Positions 54,020-63,528 of a DNA stretch of 64,000 nt are shown piece by piece. The first letter of the stretch is position 1. Every line of letters begins with the position of its first letter. This DNA comes from Lysinibacillus sphaericus (GTDB lineage: Bacteria; Bacillota; Bacilli; Bacillales_A; Planococcaceae), in assembly GCF_001629735.1 (NCBI RefSeq), contig NZ_CP015224.1, forward strand, positions 434,001 through 498,000, in the 5' to 3' direction. The position numbers and the translations under genes were made by a program. Under the pieces are notes generated by a model. It was not told where the DNA came from. It was given only the letters and a program-made list of their open reading frames with translations, and did not search any database.

Positions 54020-54874
54020 TTATAAGGCTTTCTTTTTATTAAAGCTTTGTGTTAAACGGTCAATAATAATGGCAAAAATAACTAAACCTAAACCTGCAAC
54101 GAAACCATTCCCAACCTGTGTACGTTGAAGGGCTGTTAAGACCTCACGTCCTAAACCTGGAGCACCAATCATCGAGGCGATGACTACCATAGAAAGGGAC
54201 AGCATGACAGTTTGGTTAATACCTGCCATAATCGTTGATTTAGCAAGTGGGATTTCTACTTTAAATAGTTTTTGACTAGCTGTACTACCGTAAGAGTCTG
54301 CGGCTTCCACTAATTCTTTAGGTACCTGACGAATACCAAGGTTTGTCATACGTACCGTTGGAGGTAAAGCAAAGATAACTGATGCGAAGACACCAGGTAC
54401 AATTCCGATGCCGAAAAAGGCAACGGCTGGGATGAGGTAGACAAAGCCAGGCATTGTTTGCATGAAATCGAGTATTGGTTTAATAATACTTTCAGCGATT
54501 GTAGACTTCGACATTAGAATCCCAAGTGGAATACCAATGATGATGGAAATAATACTTGAAAAGATAACGAGCGTGGTTGTTTCCATCAGATTTGTCCAAA
54601 GACCTTGATTATAGATAAACAACAAGCCTATTAATGAAAATGAGGCAAGTCCGAATTTTTTACCAGTTGCATAAAAGGCAAAAACAACGACAAGTAATAT
54701 TAAAATAATGGCTGGGATACTATTTAACAAATCAGTGACCTGATTCATGAGTAGTTTTCCAAATTGCTGAATCGAGTTAAAGAACGCTGAAAAATTACTC
54801 GTCAACCAGTCCATAGCTGATTCTACCCATGGAGCTAGTGGTATTGTTGGAATATTATCTAAAAAATTATTCAT
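54020..54874 (-). CDS. opuAB: Glycine betaine ABC transporter permease (OpuAB)
   Basis: A 284-residue permease with about seven helices and the EAA loop [23 protein letters not shown] that contacts the ATPase. ATG 54874 lies nine bases after GGAGG and overlaps the opuAA stop by eight bases. Substrate specificity comes from OpuAC. It acts in osmoprotection. Confidence 0.94.
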   Translation of the reverse strand: MNNFLDNIPTIPLAPWVESAMDWLTSNFSAFFNSIQQFGKLLMNQVTDLLNSIPAIILILLVVVFAFYATGKKFGLASFSLIGLLFIYNQGLWTNLMETTTLVIFSSIISIIIGIPLGILMSKSTIAESIIKPILDFMQTMPGFVYLIPAVAFFGIGIVPGVFASVIFALPPTVRMTNLGIRQVPKELVEAADSYGSTASQKLFKVEIPLAKSTIMAGINQTVMLSLSMVVIASMIGAPGLGREVLTALQRTQVGNGFVAGLGLVIFAIIIDRLTQSFNKKKAL

Positions 54875-56066
54875 GTACATCCGCCTCCTCATCACTCGTT
54901 GAAAGTGCTTGGATGACAACGCCTCTAATCAGCACACCAAGCAAGCGACCATCTTTTACAACGGCAATAGGAGTAGGTGAATTATAAATCATCCCTAATA
55001 TATCCTGTAATAGCATATCTGGTGGAACTGTTAACACTTCTGATTGCACAATGGAGTGAACGGTTTGCTCTTGCTTCTTTGCTGAAGCTAATGCGTCGTC
55101 TGCTGTAATAAAGCCTTGTAAATGTCGGTTTTTGTCGACCGCCATTAGTAAACTAACCGCTTCTTGTCGCATGCGTTTTAGCGCTACTTTAGGGCCATCT
55201 AAATCTACGTTGACATACACTGGTCGCACCATGACATTTTCAGCCGTCAATACTTTAGAACGGTCCACATCTTCCACGAATGTTTTGACATAATCATTTG
55301 CTGGGTTGGTTAATATTTCTTCTCCCGTACCAATCTGAATGATAGAGCCATCCTTCATAATAGCGATGCGATCCCCAATGCGTAATGCTTCATTCAAATC
55401 ATGCGTGATAAATAAAATTGTTTTTTTGACCTTTTGTTGTAGATCAAGTAGCTCATCTTGCATTTCTTTTCGAATCAATGGATCTAATGCTGAAAAAGCT
55501 TCATCCATTAATAAAATTTCAGGATCATTGGCAAGAGCACGCGCTAATCCAACACGTTGCTGCATACCACCTGATAATTGACTTGGATACTGATCTTTGT
55601 AAGCGAGTAATCCAGCATTTTCAAGAGCCTGCTCTGCTTTTGCTTGGCGTTCTTCCTTTGAAATGCCTCGGATTTCAAGGCCATATTCGGTGTTTTGAAG
55701 TAATGTACGATGGGGGAATAAACCGAAGTTTTGGAAAACCATACTCATTTTATTTCTTCTTACAGTCCGTAAACTTTCTTTACCCATTTTAGAAATATTT
55801 TCTCCATCGATATATATATTTCCGCTCGTTGGTTCAATAAGGCGGTTTAAGAGCCGTATTAATGTAGATTTACCGCTTCCTGATAATCCCATGATAACGA
55901 AGATTTCTCCCTCGTTTACTGTAAAGCTGGCATCGTATACACCAACAGTTGCACCTGTTTCTTTTAAGATATCAGTCTTACTTTTTTGTTGCTTGACGAG
56001 TTCTAGTGCTTGGGGAATATGTTTGCCAAACACTTTCGATACGTGTTCTACTTTTAATTTTTCCAT
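54867..56066 (-). CDS. opuAA: Glycine betaine ABC transporter ATPase with CBS domains (OpuAA)
   Basis: The 399-residue ATPase has Walker [10 protein letters not shown] (60-68), signature LSGGMQQR, Walker [12 protein letters not shown] and a C-terminal tandem CBS module (about 275-395). In related OpuA systems the CBS pair senses ionic strength or c-di-AMP. The long N-terminal helix-rich stretch ([15 protein letters not shown]) is typical of OpuAA. AAGGAGTG precedes ATG 56066. Confidence 0.95.
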   Translation of the reverse strand: MEKLKVEHVSKVFGKHIPQALELVKQQKSKTDILKETGATVGVYDASFTVNEGEIFVIMGLSGSGKSTLIRLLNRLIEPTSGNIYIDGENISKMGKESLRTVRRNKMSMVFQNFGLFPHRTLLQNTEYGLEIRGISKEERQAKAEQALENAGLLAYKDQYPSQLSGGMQQRVGLARALANDPEILLMDEAFSALDPLIRKEMQDELLDLQQKVKKTILFITHDLNEALRIGDRIAIMKDGSIIQIGTGEEILTNPANDYVKTFVEDVDRSKVLTAENVMVRPVYVNVDLDGPKVALKRMRQEAVSLLMAVDKNRHLQGFITADDALASAKKQEQTVHSIVQSEVLTVPPDMLLQDILGMIYNSPTPIAVVKDGRLLGVLIRGVVIQALSTSDEEADVHE

Positions 56067-56124
56067 AGAAGCACTCCTTTCGTAGATTATTACTATATGA
56101 GGATAGTGATACCCAAAAATAAAC

Positions 56125-56160
56125 AAGTAACAACCTTACTGTAACAAAGGGTTGTTACTT
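56125..56160 (-). promoter_or_regulatory. Inverted repeat upstream of opuA, candidate BusR operator
   Basis: AAGTAACAACC (56125-56135) and GGTTGTTACTT (56150-56160) are perfect inverted repeats. A third GTAACA unit lies between them at 56141-56146. The repeat is 59 bp upstream of opuAA and downstream of the busR terminator, the place for an operator. No T-run follows, which argues against a terminator. Binding by BusR is inferred. Confidence 0.55.
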
Positions 56161-56182
56161 TTGTCAAACCGACCAATAAGAA

Positions 56183-56226
56183 AAAAACCGCTTAAACGCT
56201 GTGATATCAGCGCCTAAACGGTTTTT
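56183..56226 (-). terminator. Terminator of busR
   Basis: AAACCG...TTA-CGCTG pairs with CAGCG-CTAA-CGGTTT in a long imperfect hairpin overlapping the busR stop codon, with T-runs on the minus strand beyond it. Confidence 0.8.
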
Positions 56227-56860
56227 AATTGGGATATAAAAAGCCTTGTACTCTAGCGAAGCTTTCGTCATTTCCCACAAAATAAATAATGTCGCCTTCT
56301 TCGAATGATACATAAGGGCCAGGTGATAGTAATAATTCATTACCACGACGAATACCGACGATGGTACTTGATGTATTTTGCCAAAAATTTAAGGCTTGTA
56401 CAGTTTGATGAATGCATGGACTTTCCGCAGTCATTTCTAATTGATAAGGGATAAATGGATTTACTGAACGGAAATGCTCCGTACGACTAATTAGCTGCTT
56501 TGCTTTGTCTTGTAAATTTATTAATTCATGCTGTTGCTTTTGAATACTTGTCAGAAGCTCACTTTGTATTTCATGAATCGATTGAACGTCATGAAACTGT
56601 CGGACAAAATGAGCTGCTTTTTCATACGACTTAATGATGACACCGCTACCTTTCGTTGCCTCTACAATTTCTAAGTCTTGTAAAACAGCGATTGCTCTTC
56701 TAGCAGTCTCAGCAGACACATTATATTGACTTGCAAGAGATGATCTAGCATATATTTTATCGCCGATGCGGTATTTTCTTTCGACGATCTTGGAGGCAAG
56801 GTCGATAGCAATTTGTTGATATTTTGGCTGCTTTAGTTGAACAGTTTTTTCTAAGTTCAT
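56225..56860 (-). CDS. busR: BusR-type regulator: GntR winged helix plus RCK_C domain
   Basis: The 211-residue protein has a GntR winged helix (residues 11-78, QIAIDLASKIVERKYRIGDK then SLASQYNVSAETARRAI), a helical linker or coiled coil (about 85-125), and a C-terminal RCK_C/TrkA-C domain (IVGIRRGNELLLSPGPYV to GDIIYFVGN). This architecture defines BusR of lactic streptococci, a c-di-AMP-responsive repressor of the betaine transporter. Its gene directly precedes opuAA-AB-AC on the same strand, which supports the call. Confidence 0.85.
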   Translation of the reverse strand: MNLEKTVQLKQPKYQQIAIDLASKIVERKYRIGDKIYARSSLASQYNVSAETARRAIAVLQDLEIVEATKGSGVIIKSYEKAAHFVRQFHDVQSIHEIQSELLTSIQKQQHELINLQDKAKQLISRTEHFRSVNPFIPYQLEMTAESPCIHQTVQALNFWQNTSSTIVGIRRGNELLLSPGPYVSFEEGDIIYFVGNDESFARVQGFLYPN

Positions 56861-57015
56861 TTTAAACTTCCTTTCGTCATTACAGGTACCACAGCTTATT
56901 ATAGACTAGCCTGCACAGAAAAAATAGCATCTCCATAAGCTAGTAGTATATGATGAAAAAGTAATGCTAAAATTTTTGTATCTACTATTAAAAATAATAG
57001 GATAGTAGCCGTTGT

Positions 57016-57044
57016 TTGACACTTTTCAGTTATTATTATAAACT
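57016..57044 (+). promoter_or_regulatory. Possible promoter of the ribA-ribD cluster
   Basis: TTGACA at 57016-57021 is a perfect -35; the -10 is ambiguous (TATAAA at 57037 with a 15-nt spacer, or TAAACT at 57039 with 17). No FMN riboswitch consensus is present between here and the ribA start. Confidence 0.4.
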
Positions 57045-57082
57045 AAGTTACGTTATGTAAGTGGTGTGAAAATACATGTGCT

Positions 57083-57104
57083 CAGTTGGTGGTTTAACCA
57101 ACTG
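57083..57104 (+). other. Hairpin in the ribA leader
   Basis: CAGTTGGT and ACCAACTG form a perfect 8-bp stem over GGTTTA, 26 bases before the ribA start. No T-run follows, so it is not an ordinary terminator; it may be an operator or an mRNA-stabilising hairpin. Confidence 0.4.
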
Positions 57105-57130
57105 TTTCCTATAGAAGGTTGGAGATTAAT

Positions 57131-57862
57131 ATGACAATTACTACTAAAATTATGGACATAGTGAAAGATAAAATGACAGTTATAAAGCACACGAATACAG
57201 AAAATATTTGCCTAGTTGGTCCTGTCAATTTGCCCGTTCAACAAGGTGACTTTTCTGCTACTTTTCAGTGGTATAACTGGCTTACAGTAGATGTGAATGT
57301 ATCAAAAGAAGAAATCATTGATAGCTTAGCTACAGCCAATTTGGCTTTCTTACAGCAATCATCAGTTCTTGTATATGGTGATTTTACCCATTCAGAGGAT
57401 GCTTTAATCCGCATGCATAGTATTTGTCACACTGGTGACATATTTGGCAGTCAGCGCTGTGATTGTGGCTATCAATTGCATGAATCTATGAAAATGATTG
57501 TAGAGCACGGCTGTGGAGCTATTTTTTATTTAGCCGATCATGAAGGGCGAGGCATTGGATTATTCTCGAAATCACTCGCTTATTTATTACAAGAAGAAGG
57601 GCTAGATACAGTAGAAGCAAACCATGCACTTGGCTTCCCTGACGATACTCGTTCATATGAAGAAGCACTTGCGGTATTAGCAACACTACGCGCAAAACCT
57701 GTGACACTTATTACAAATAATCCTAAAAAATTGGCTGCTTTACAGGCTCGTGGCTTGGCGGCAGAAGGGCATGTTCCTTTATGGGGTGGCTTAACGGAAA
57801 CGAATCGTTTTTATTTGGAAACGAAGGTTGAAAAATCTGGACATTTACGAGAAAAACAATAA
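57131..57862 (+). CDS. ribA: GTP cyclohydrolase II (RibA-like), stand-alone
   Basis: GTP cyclohydrolase II opens GTP to the first pyrimidine intermediate of flavin synthesis. The 243-residue protein has RMHSICHTGDIFGSQRCDCG with zinc ligands Cys99, Cys110 and Cys112, and TLITNNPKKLAAL. Unlike the usual Bacillus RibBA it has no RibB domain. The catalytic stretch reads LADHEGRGIGL where most have RQEGRGIGL. ATG 57131 follows GGAG. The N-terminal 35 residues are extra. It starts a four-gene cluster. Confidence 0.9.
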   Translation: MTITTKIMDIVKDKMTVIKHTNTENICLVGPVNLPVQQGDFSATFQWYNWLTVDVNVSKEEIIDSLATANLAFLQQSSVLVYGDFTHSEDALIRMHSICHTGDIFGSQRCDCGYQLHESMKMIVEHGCGAIFYLADHEGRGIGLFSKSLAYLLQEEGLDTVEANHALGFPDDTRSYEEALAVLATLRAKPVTLITNNPKKLAALQARGLAAEGHVPLWGGLTETNRFYLETKVEKSGHLREKQ

Positions 57863-57877
57863 GTGGAGGTGGCGACC

Positions 57878-58990
57878 ATGACTACTAAAGACGAAAAATA
57901 CATGCAACTAGCTCTAGACCTAGCAGCTAGTGCAAAAGGTAATACAAACCCTAATCCACTTGTCGGGGCGGTAATTGTCAAAAATGACATTATTGTAGGC
58001 ACTGGTTTACACAGAAAAGCAGGCGAACCACATGCAGAAGTTCATGCTTTTCGTATGGCTGGAGAACATGCACAGAATGCTACACTATACGTTACGCTTG
58101 AACCTTGTTCACATTTTGGTAAAACGCCTCCTTGTGCGAATCTAGTGAAGGATTCTGGCGTTAGTCGAGTTGTGGTTGCGATGCAAGACCCTAATCCTAC
58201 TGTAGCAGGTCGTGGCATTCAATTGTTGCGTGATGCAGGTATAACAGTGGAGGTAGGTGTTTTGGAGCAACAAGCACGTCGTTTAAATGAACGCTTTATC
58301 CATAACATGCTCACTAAAAGACCGTTTATTATTTCAAAATTTGCGATGACTGTAGATGGGAAAATTGCTACGCATACAGGTCATTCTAAATGGGTAACAG
58401 GTAAGGCTGCACGTGAGGACGTCCACCGTATTCGCCATGAGGTAGATGGTATTCTAGTTGGTGTTGGTACAGTTATCGCTGACAATCCATCATTAACAAC
58501 AAGATTAAGCGAGGGCTACGGAAAAAATCCAACACGTATCATTATGGATAGTCTATTACGTACACCACTAGATGCGAATGTGTTGAATACGGAAGAAGCC
58601 CCAACAATTCTTGTTTGCAGCAATGATGTTAGCCAAGAAAAGATCGATTTATTGATAAATAAAGGTCTCACAGTTTTACCGATAGAGAAGGACGAACGTG
58701 GGCTAAATATTGATGAAATGCTTGCAAGACTTTATGAGCATGGCATTACAGATATTTTGCTAGAGGGTGGTAGTAAAGTGAATGCTTCATTTTTACAGCA
58801 AGGTGCCATTGACAAATATGTGATTTATATAGCGCCAAAGGTTCTAGGAGGGAATTTATCATTAACCCCTTTTGCGGGCTCTAATCCCTCCTTAATGAAT
58901 GAGGCATGGCAGGTTGAATTTGCCTCATTTGATAAGATAGGCGAGGATTTATGTATTATTGCTTATCCAAAGCAAGGTGAAGAAAATTGA
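57878..58990 (+). CDS. ribD: Bifunctional riboflavin biosynthesis protein RibD
   Basis: RibD deaminates and then reduces the RibA product. The 370-residue protein has the deaminase domain with zinc ligands His52 (PHAEVHA), Cys77 and Cys86 (PCSHFGKTPPC), and the reductase domain starting RPFIISKFAMTVDGKIAT with GVGTVIADNPSLTTR. Both halves look intact. GGAGG lies eight bases before ATG 57878, 15 bp after ribA. ribE and ribH are absent nearby. The stop overlaps the monooxygenase start. Confidence 0.94.
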   Translation: MTTKDEKYMQLALDLAASAKGNTNPNPLVGAVIVKNDIIVGTGLHRKAGEPHAEVHAFRMAGEHAQNATLYVTLEPCSHFGKTPPCANLVKDSGVSRVVVAMQDPNPTVAGRGIQLLRDAGITVEVGVLEQQARRLNERFIHNMLTKRPFIISKFAMTVDGKIATHTGHSKWVTGKAAREDVHRIRHEVDGILVGVGTVIADNPSLTTRLSEGYGKNPTRIIMDSLLRTPLDANVLNTEEAPTILVCSNDVSQEKIDLLINKGLTVLPIEKDERGLNIDEMLARLYEHGITDILLEGGSKVNASFLQQGAIDKYVIYIAPKVLGGNLSLTPFAGSNPSLMNEAWQVEFASFDKIGEDLCIIAYPKQGEEN

Positions 58991-60072
58991 ACTATGAAGC
59001 GGATGTTTGTATAGTAGGGGCTGGACCAGCAGGTGCACTTTTATCTTATTTACTGGTCAAAAAAGGGCTATCTGTCATCCTACTAGAACAAAATGCGGAT
59101 CTTGGAAAGTCTTTTCGTGGTGAACATTTAAATGAAGAAGGCGAGGCTGTTTTAAAAAGTCATCAACTTTTCGAAGCAGTCGAGTCGCTTGGCTTATTAC
59201 GCATGGAAAAGCTAGAATATTACGCAGATGGTAAGGCCTTTAAAACCATTTTTCCTAATGACATAGTAGGTCATCTAGGAATTCATGTTCCTCAAGCTAA
59301 TTTATTAAAGGGGATTTTAGAAAAAGCGCTGCTATTTTCTCATTTTACTTGTCTGCTACATACGAAGGTAACGGAGCTTATCCAGGACGCGTCGGGTTAT
59401 TATAAAGGCGTAATCGCCATAAAAGATGGAACAACCATAAAGGTCGATAGCCAATTAATAATTGGTGCTGATGGACGCTATTCAACGATTCGTAAGGCGG
59501 CACATATTGATGTTCAAAAACAAAAACATGGCTTTGACTTGCTATGGGCTAAAATTCCTGCACCTTCAGGCTGGGAGCCTTCTATTAAAATGGCATTAAT
59601 TGGAGATAAGCAATTATCATTGTTCACGCAAGTTGGTGGCTTTATTCAAATTGGATGGAATATTGAACAAGGGAGCTATCCACAGCTTCGAAAACAATCA
59701 TTTACACCTTTTATCCAACAGCTTACGATGCAATTCCCTGCATTATCTGAGCCTGTAAAGGAGGACATTCGGTCTTGGAAAGATTTTGTGCTGTTAGATG
59801 TTTTCAGCTGTCATTGTAACTGTTGGGGCACGAAGGGTCTTGTGCTTTTAGGCGATGCGGTTCATACGATGACACCAACAGGAGCATTTGGCTTGAACAG
59901 TGCGCTAAAAGATGCGGATTGTTTGGCATCTCTATTAAATAAAGATTCATTAGCTCATTTTAATGTTCAAGATTTTCAGCATATGCGAGAGCAAGCTATT
60001 GAGGATGTTTTAGCAGTACAAATAGAGAGAGAACAAACTTTTTCTGCTCATTTTCTAAATAGAGCATCATGA
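58987..60072 (+). CDS. FAD-dependent monooxygenase (PHBH/UbiH fold)
   Basis: The 361-residue flavoprotein has the FAD-binding GAGPAGALLS (residues 11-20), the FRGEHLNEEG segment, the second FAD motif IIGADGRYSTIRKAA, and LLGDAVHTMTPTGAFGLNSALKDAD. Such enzymes hydroxylate or oxidise aromatic or heteroaromatic substrates. The TTG start lies within the ribD stop, giving coupled translation, with AAGGTGA upstream. Its substrate might be a flavin precursor made by RibA-RibD; this is only inference from the operon. Confidence 0.85.
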   Translation: MNYEADVCIVGAGPAGALLSYLLVKKGLSVILLEQNADLGKSFRGEHLNEEGEAVLKSHQLFEAVESLGLLRMEKLEYYADGKAFKTIFPNDIVGHLGIHVPQANLLKGILEKALLFSHFTCLLHTKVTELIQDASGYYKGVIAIKDGTTIKVDSQLIIGADGRYSTIRKAAHIDVQKQKHGFDLLWAKIPAPSGWEPSIKMALIGDKQLSLFTQVGGFIQIGWNIEQGSYPQLRKQSFTPFIQQLTMQFPALSEPVKEDIRSWKDFVLLDVFSCHCNCWGTKGLVLLGDAVHTMTPTGAFGLNSALKDADCLASLLNKDSLAHFNVQDFQHMREQAIEDVLAVQIEREQTFSAHFLNRAS

Positions 60073-60090
60073 AAGGATGTAACACATCTA

Positions 60091-60654
60091 ATGAAATTTG
60101 GTTTTGACATTGATGATACACTGATAGATTTACGGGCACATGCCTTTGCCATTTACAATAAAAAAATGGGGAAAAATATTCCGATTGATATTTTTCATAC
60201 GCTAAAAAGAGTAGAAATTCATGAGCCTTTTGGTTTATCAGATGCAGAGGGCGCAGCGATGTGGAGTAGTTCATTAGAAGAGATTTATTTTACGAACTGT
60301 CCTTCTTTTGAAGGGTCATTAAAAATGCTGCAAGCTTTAGCTTATCATGGTCATGATATTTACTACATTACCTCTCGGCCGAAGCAATTTTGTAAGCAAA
60401 CAAAAGAATGGATGGAAGCACAGGGGTTTCCGATAAAAGAGGGCCATTTTTTCTGTGGGATGCAAGATGCCGAGAAGGTAGCGATTATAAAAGAGCTTGC
60501 TTTAGATGTTTATGTAGATGATAAACCAGCAGTACTGGAGACACTTCACAATATACAAACAAAAGTAATTTTAAAAAATCAATCTTATAATCAGCATGTT
60601 GAGTTACCAAGATTGCATCATTGGCAGGATTTTTTAGCACTGATTGAAGCGTAA
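60091..60654 (+). CDS. HAD-superfamily phosphatase (5'-nucleotidase type)
   Basis: The 187-residue protein has the nucleophile motif FDIDDT (Asp6, Asp8), the threonine/serine motif YYITSRP, and the acidic motif VYVDDKP. This is the YqfW/NT5C-like branch of HAD phosphatases. It is 18 bp downstream of the monooxygenase gene and ends the cluster. HAD phosphatases remove the phosphate from the RibD product in riboflavin synthesis, so a matching job is plausible but unproven. Confidence 0.82.
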   Translation: MKFGFDIDDTLIDLRAHAFAIYNKKMGKNIPIDIFHTLKRVEIHEPFGLSDAEGAAMWSSSLEEIYFTNCPSFEGSLKMLQALAYHGHDIYYITSRPKQFCKQTKEWMEAQGFPIKEGHFFCGMQDAEKVAIIKELALDVYVDDKPAVLETLHNIQTKVILKNQSYNQHVELPRLHHWQDFLALIEA

Positions 60655-60670
60655 GATTTTTAATATGGTT

Positions 60671-60720
60671 GAACCCCAAATTATAGTGATTGATAAAGTT
60701 ACATGTTTGGGGTTCTTTTT
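60671..60720 (+). terminator. Terminator of the ribA-ribD cluster
   Basis: GAACCCCAAA and TTTGGGGTTC form a 10-bp stem with a 25-nt loop, followed by TTTTT. Confidence 0.8.
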
Positions 60721-60877
60721 AGGTTAATAAAAATAAAATATTAAATTGATAAAGAATGAAATAAAGTAACGTCGCTTATTTCCACAATTGGAATTGCCGC
60801 CTTACGTTCCACTCTGCTTTTATGATGAAGCATCCATTTAATGCCGGCTATTGATTGTTTTCTACATGTATTCAAAA

Positions 60878-61996
60878 CTAATAAAATCGATTAAGCTGGA
60901 AGCGTGTTAAATCCTGCTTGCATTTACCATGTAATGTTAATTCTGCGAGAGCTTCTCCAACGGCACTGCTAAATTTAAAGCCATGACCTGAAAAACCTGC
61001 CGCAATTATCATATTTGGATGAGTAGGTAAGAAATCGATGATGAAATCTTCGTCTGGCGTCATGGAATATTTGCACGTTTTCCCGTATTTTAATGCTCCA
61101 TGCTGAGGCATAAATTGCTGAATGAAATGTTGTAAATCTGCACGATCATGGTCATCGAATGGATGAAGAGGTTTATTTGGATTTATTTCTTCGCCGCCAT
61201 CATGTCGACCTAGCTTTAGTCCTGCACCATCAATGCTTGGGAAGCCATAGTAAGAGGAATCAGCGAATTCAAAGCAATAGGCTGGAAAGACCTCATTACT
61301 ATAAAGCTGTTCATCCGCTTCAAACCATGCAAAGGTTTTTCGCGTTGGTGTAACAGGAAGGGCGATGTCCAGCGTTTGAAGTAGCTCAGTTGCCCATGCC
61401 CCAGCAGTGACAATTAAATGCTTTGCCTCATAGACTTGATTGGCCGTTTGAACTTGCACAATTTCTCCCGCTTGGATGCCAACAACTTTTTCTTTTATCT
61501 GTAAGCGTGCCCCAGCTTGCAAGGCTAGCTTTTTATAGGCTCTAATACATGCTTCAACTCGAAGGACCCCAGCTGTCGGCTCAAAGCATGCTACCAAATT
61601 GGCTGGTAAAGATAATCCAGGCCACTTGTTCATGGCTTCAGCTGCTGAATAGTGTTCGAGTGCTAATTCATGAAGGGTAGCGCTGGCTTTTACGTTTTGA
61701 ATAAAGCTGCAAGTTGGCTCTCCGATATTTACTACCCCAGTTTGTAAAAATAAGTTCTCATCTGCTAAAGATTCGAGCTCCTGCCATAGCTCCCCAGCTC
61801 GTTTAACGAAAGGTACATAGCTAGCTCCCTCACCATAGGCAAATCGAATAATTCTTGTCTCTCCATGATGGCTCCCTTCCTCATGAGGGGGATCAAAAGC
61901 ATCCAGCATTAAAACACTTTTCCCAGACTTTGCTAAATAATAACCTGCCGCCATCCCCATAGAGCCTGCTCCAACTATAATGACATCATATACCAT
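60878..61996 (-). CDS. Monomeric sarcosine oxidase / N-methyl-amino-acid oxidase family protein
   Basis: This 372-residue flavoenzyme oxidises N-methylated or secondary amino acids with release of hydrogen peroxide. It has IIVGAGSMGMAAGYYLA for FAD binding, the family block GSHHGETRIIRFAYGEG, and a Cys in KTCKYSMTPDEDF where FAD is covalently attached. AAGFSGHGFKFS closes the FAD site. ATG 61996 follows AGGGATT. Sarcosine versus N-methyltryptophan cannot be decided by eye. Confidence 0.9.
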   Translation of the reverse strand: MVYDVIIVGAGSMGMAAGYYLAKSGKSVLMLDAFDPPHEEGSHHGETRIIRFAYGEGASYVPFVKRAGELWQELESLADENLFLQTGVVNIGEPTCSFIQNVKASATLHELALEHYSAAEAMNKWPGLSLPANLVACFEPTAGVLRVEACIRAYKKLALQAGARLQIKEKVVGIQAGEIVQVQTANQVYEAKHLIVTAGAWATELLQTLDIALPVTPTRKTFAWFEADEQLYSNEVFPAYCFEFADSSYYGFPSIDGAGLKLGRHDGGEEINPNKPLHPFDDHDRADLQHFIQQFMPQHGALKYGKTCKYSMTPDEDFIIDFLPTHPNMIIAAGFSGHGFKFSSAVGEALAELTLHGKCKQDLTRFQLNRFY

Positions 61997-62070
61997 AATA
62001 ATCCCTACTTTTTTGCTCAAGTATAACAGATTGTTAGAAAATGAAACAGAAATTTTTGAAAAATTAAATA

Positions 62071-62110
62071 TGCACAACCCCCGCTTCCAATGTAAAAAGA
62101 GGGTTGTGCA
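62071..62110 (-). terminator. Terminator of the purine permease gene
   Basis: TGCACAACCC and GGGTTGTGCA form a perfect 10-bp stem; on the minus strand a TATTTAATTTTT stretch follows. Confidence 0.75.
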
Positions 62111-62122
62111 TGAATTGGTTGA

Positions 62123-63475
62123 TTATTTTGAGCGTGGTAATAGTTTATTGAGGACAATGGCTACAATTGCAGCTGTGGCAATTGGTGAGCCCAATAAATA
62201 TTGAACAGTTGTAGGTAATGAATACAAGAAATCATCTGGCAATAATGTCAACGCTAACGTTAAAATGACTGGAATAGCAATCACATACATTTCCTTTTCG
62301 CCAATAGGTTCATTTTTCATTACCTGCAGACCACTAATAGCAATGATGCCGCATACAATGACAAACACTCCTCCAATGACAGCCGAGGGAATCGCTGAAA
62401 TGAGTGCGGCTAATTTACCAGAGAAACCAAAAACTATAAACCAAATACCCGCAGCAATAAATACGCGACGACTAGCAATTCCTGTAATGGAGATAACCCC
62501 TGCATTTGTAGAGTAACCAGTTACAGGTGTAGAACCTAGTAAAGAAGCAATAAAACAGCCAATCCCTTCACCAACAACACCGCGATTAATTTGCTTATCC
62601 GTTAAAGGTTTGTCGATGACATTACTAATGGCAAACCATGTGCCAGTTGTTTCCGCCATTAAGACAATATAGATAATGACCATTGTAATAATGGCGGAAA
62701 TATTAAAGCTAAAGCTGAAATCCGCGAATGGAATTTGTGGCATACTAAACCATTTTGCTTGTGATACAGCTGATAAATCTAAAACTCCCATCATATTTGC
62801 AGCAACACTACCGACTATTAAAGCAATAATAACGGAGCCAATACGGAATAGGCGACCCTTTTGATGGAAGACTGTACCAAACATTACACAAATGATTAGG
62901 ACAACTGCTGAAATTAACGCTAAATAAATATTTTGTTCAATGGATGCACCTGCCCCATTAAAAATATTATCGCTTAAACCGACAGGCATTAAGGATAAAC
63001 CAACAACAAAAATAATTGTTCCCCCTACAATGGGCGGAATAAATGTCTGTACAATTTTATTGAAGATACCTGTGTAACCTAAAATAATCACTAAAATGGC
63101 CCCAATTAAGCTTGCACCTAATATTGTGCTCCAACCTAAATCACCACTGCCACTTGCTGCATAAATACCAACGATGGCTCCTAACGGAACATAGGAAGGA
63201 CCTTGTGCCATCGGTAATTTCATACAGAAATGTGTTTGTATAATAGTTGCAAGTCCAGCAGCAATAAAGGTTGATTGGATTAATGCACTGGCTTGACCAG
63301 TTTGTAAGCCAATTAACATGGCGATTAAAAATGGGACAACGTAAACATCCATTGCCATGACATGCTGTAAACCTAGTAGCGCTGATTGACCAATCGAGAC
63401 TTTTTCATCTGGAAGTACGGTTAATTGTGTTGTTTTTTTCGTTGTATTAGTTAGTTGGCTATGTTGCGTTTCCAC
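62123..63475 (-). CDS. NCS2 family nucleobase permease (xanthine/uracil/urate type)
   Basis: The 450-residue transporter has about 14 helices. LLGLQHVMAMDVYVVPFL and the QGPSYVPLGAI segment are at the front, and the NAT signature region lies in AETTGTWFAISNV, and STPVTGYSTNAGVISITG. The adjacent guanine deaminase on the same strand suggests a purine substrate. A GTG at 63475 with GAGG eleven bases upstream is the better start; GTG 63487 overlaps that site. Confidence 0.9.
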   Translation of the reverse strand: METQHSQLTNTTKKTTQLTVLPDEKVSIGQSALLGLQHVMAMDVYVVPFLIAMLIGLQTGQASALIQSTFIAAGLATIIQTHFCMKLPMAQGPSYVPLGAIVGIYAASGSGDLGWSTILGASLIGAILVIILGYTGIFNKIVQTFIPPIVGGTIIFVVGLSLMPVGLSDNIFNGAGASIEQNIYLALISAVVLIICVMFGTVFHQKGRLFRIGSVIIALIVGSVAANMMGVLDLSAVSQAKWFSMPQIPFADFSFSFNISAIITMVIIYIVLMAETTGTWFAISNVIDKPLTDKQINRGVVGEGIGCFIASLLGSTPVTGYSTNAGVISITGIASRRVFIAAGIWFIVFGFSGKLAALISAIPSAVIGGVFVIVCGIIAISGLQVMKNEPIGEKEMYVIAIPVILTLALTLLPDDFLYSLPTTVQYLLGSPIATAAIVAIVLNKLLPRSK

Positions 63476-63528
63476 GAAGATGTGCACCTCATATGAATAA
63501 ATTTTTAATATAGACAGTTAGTAAATCA

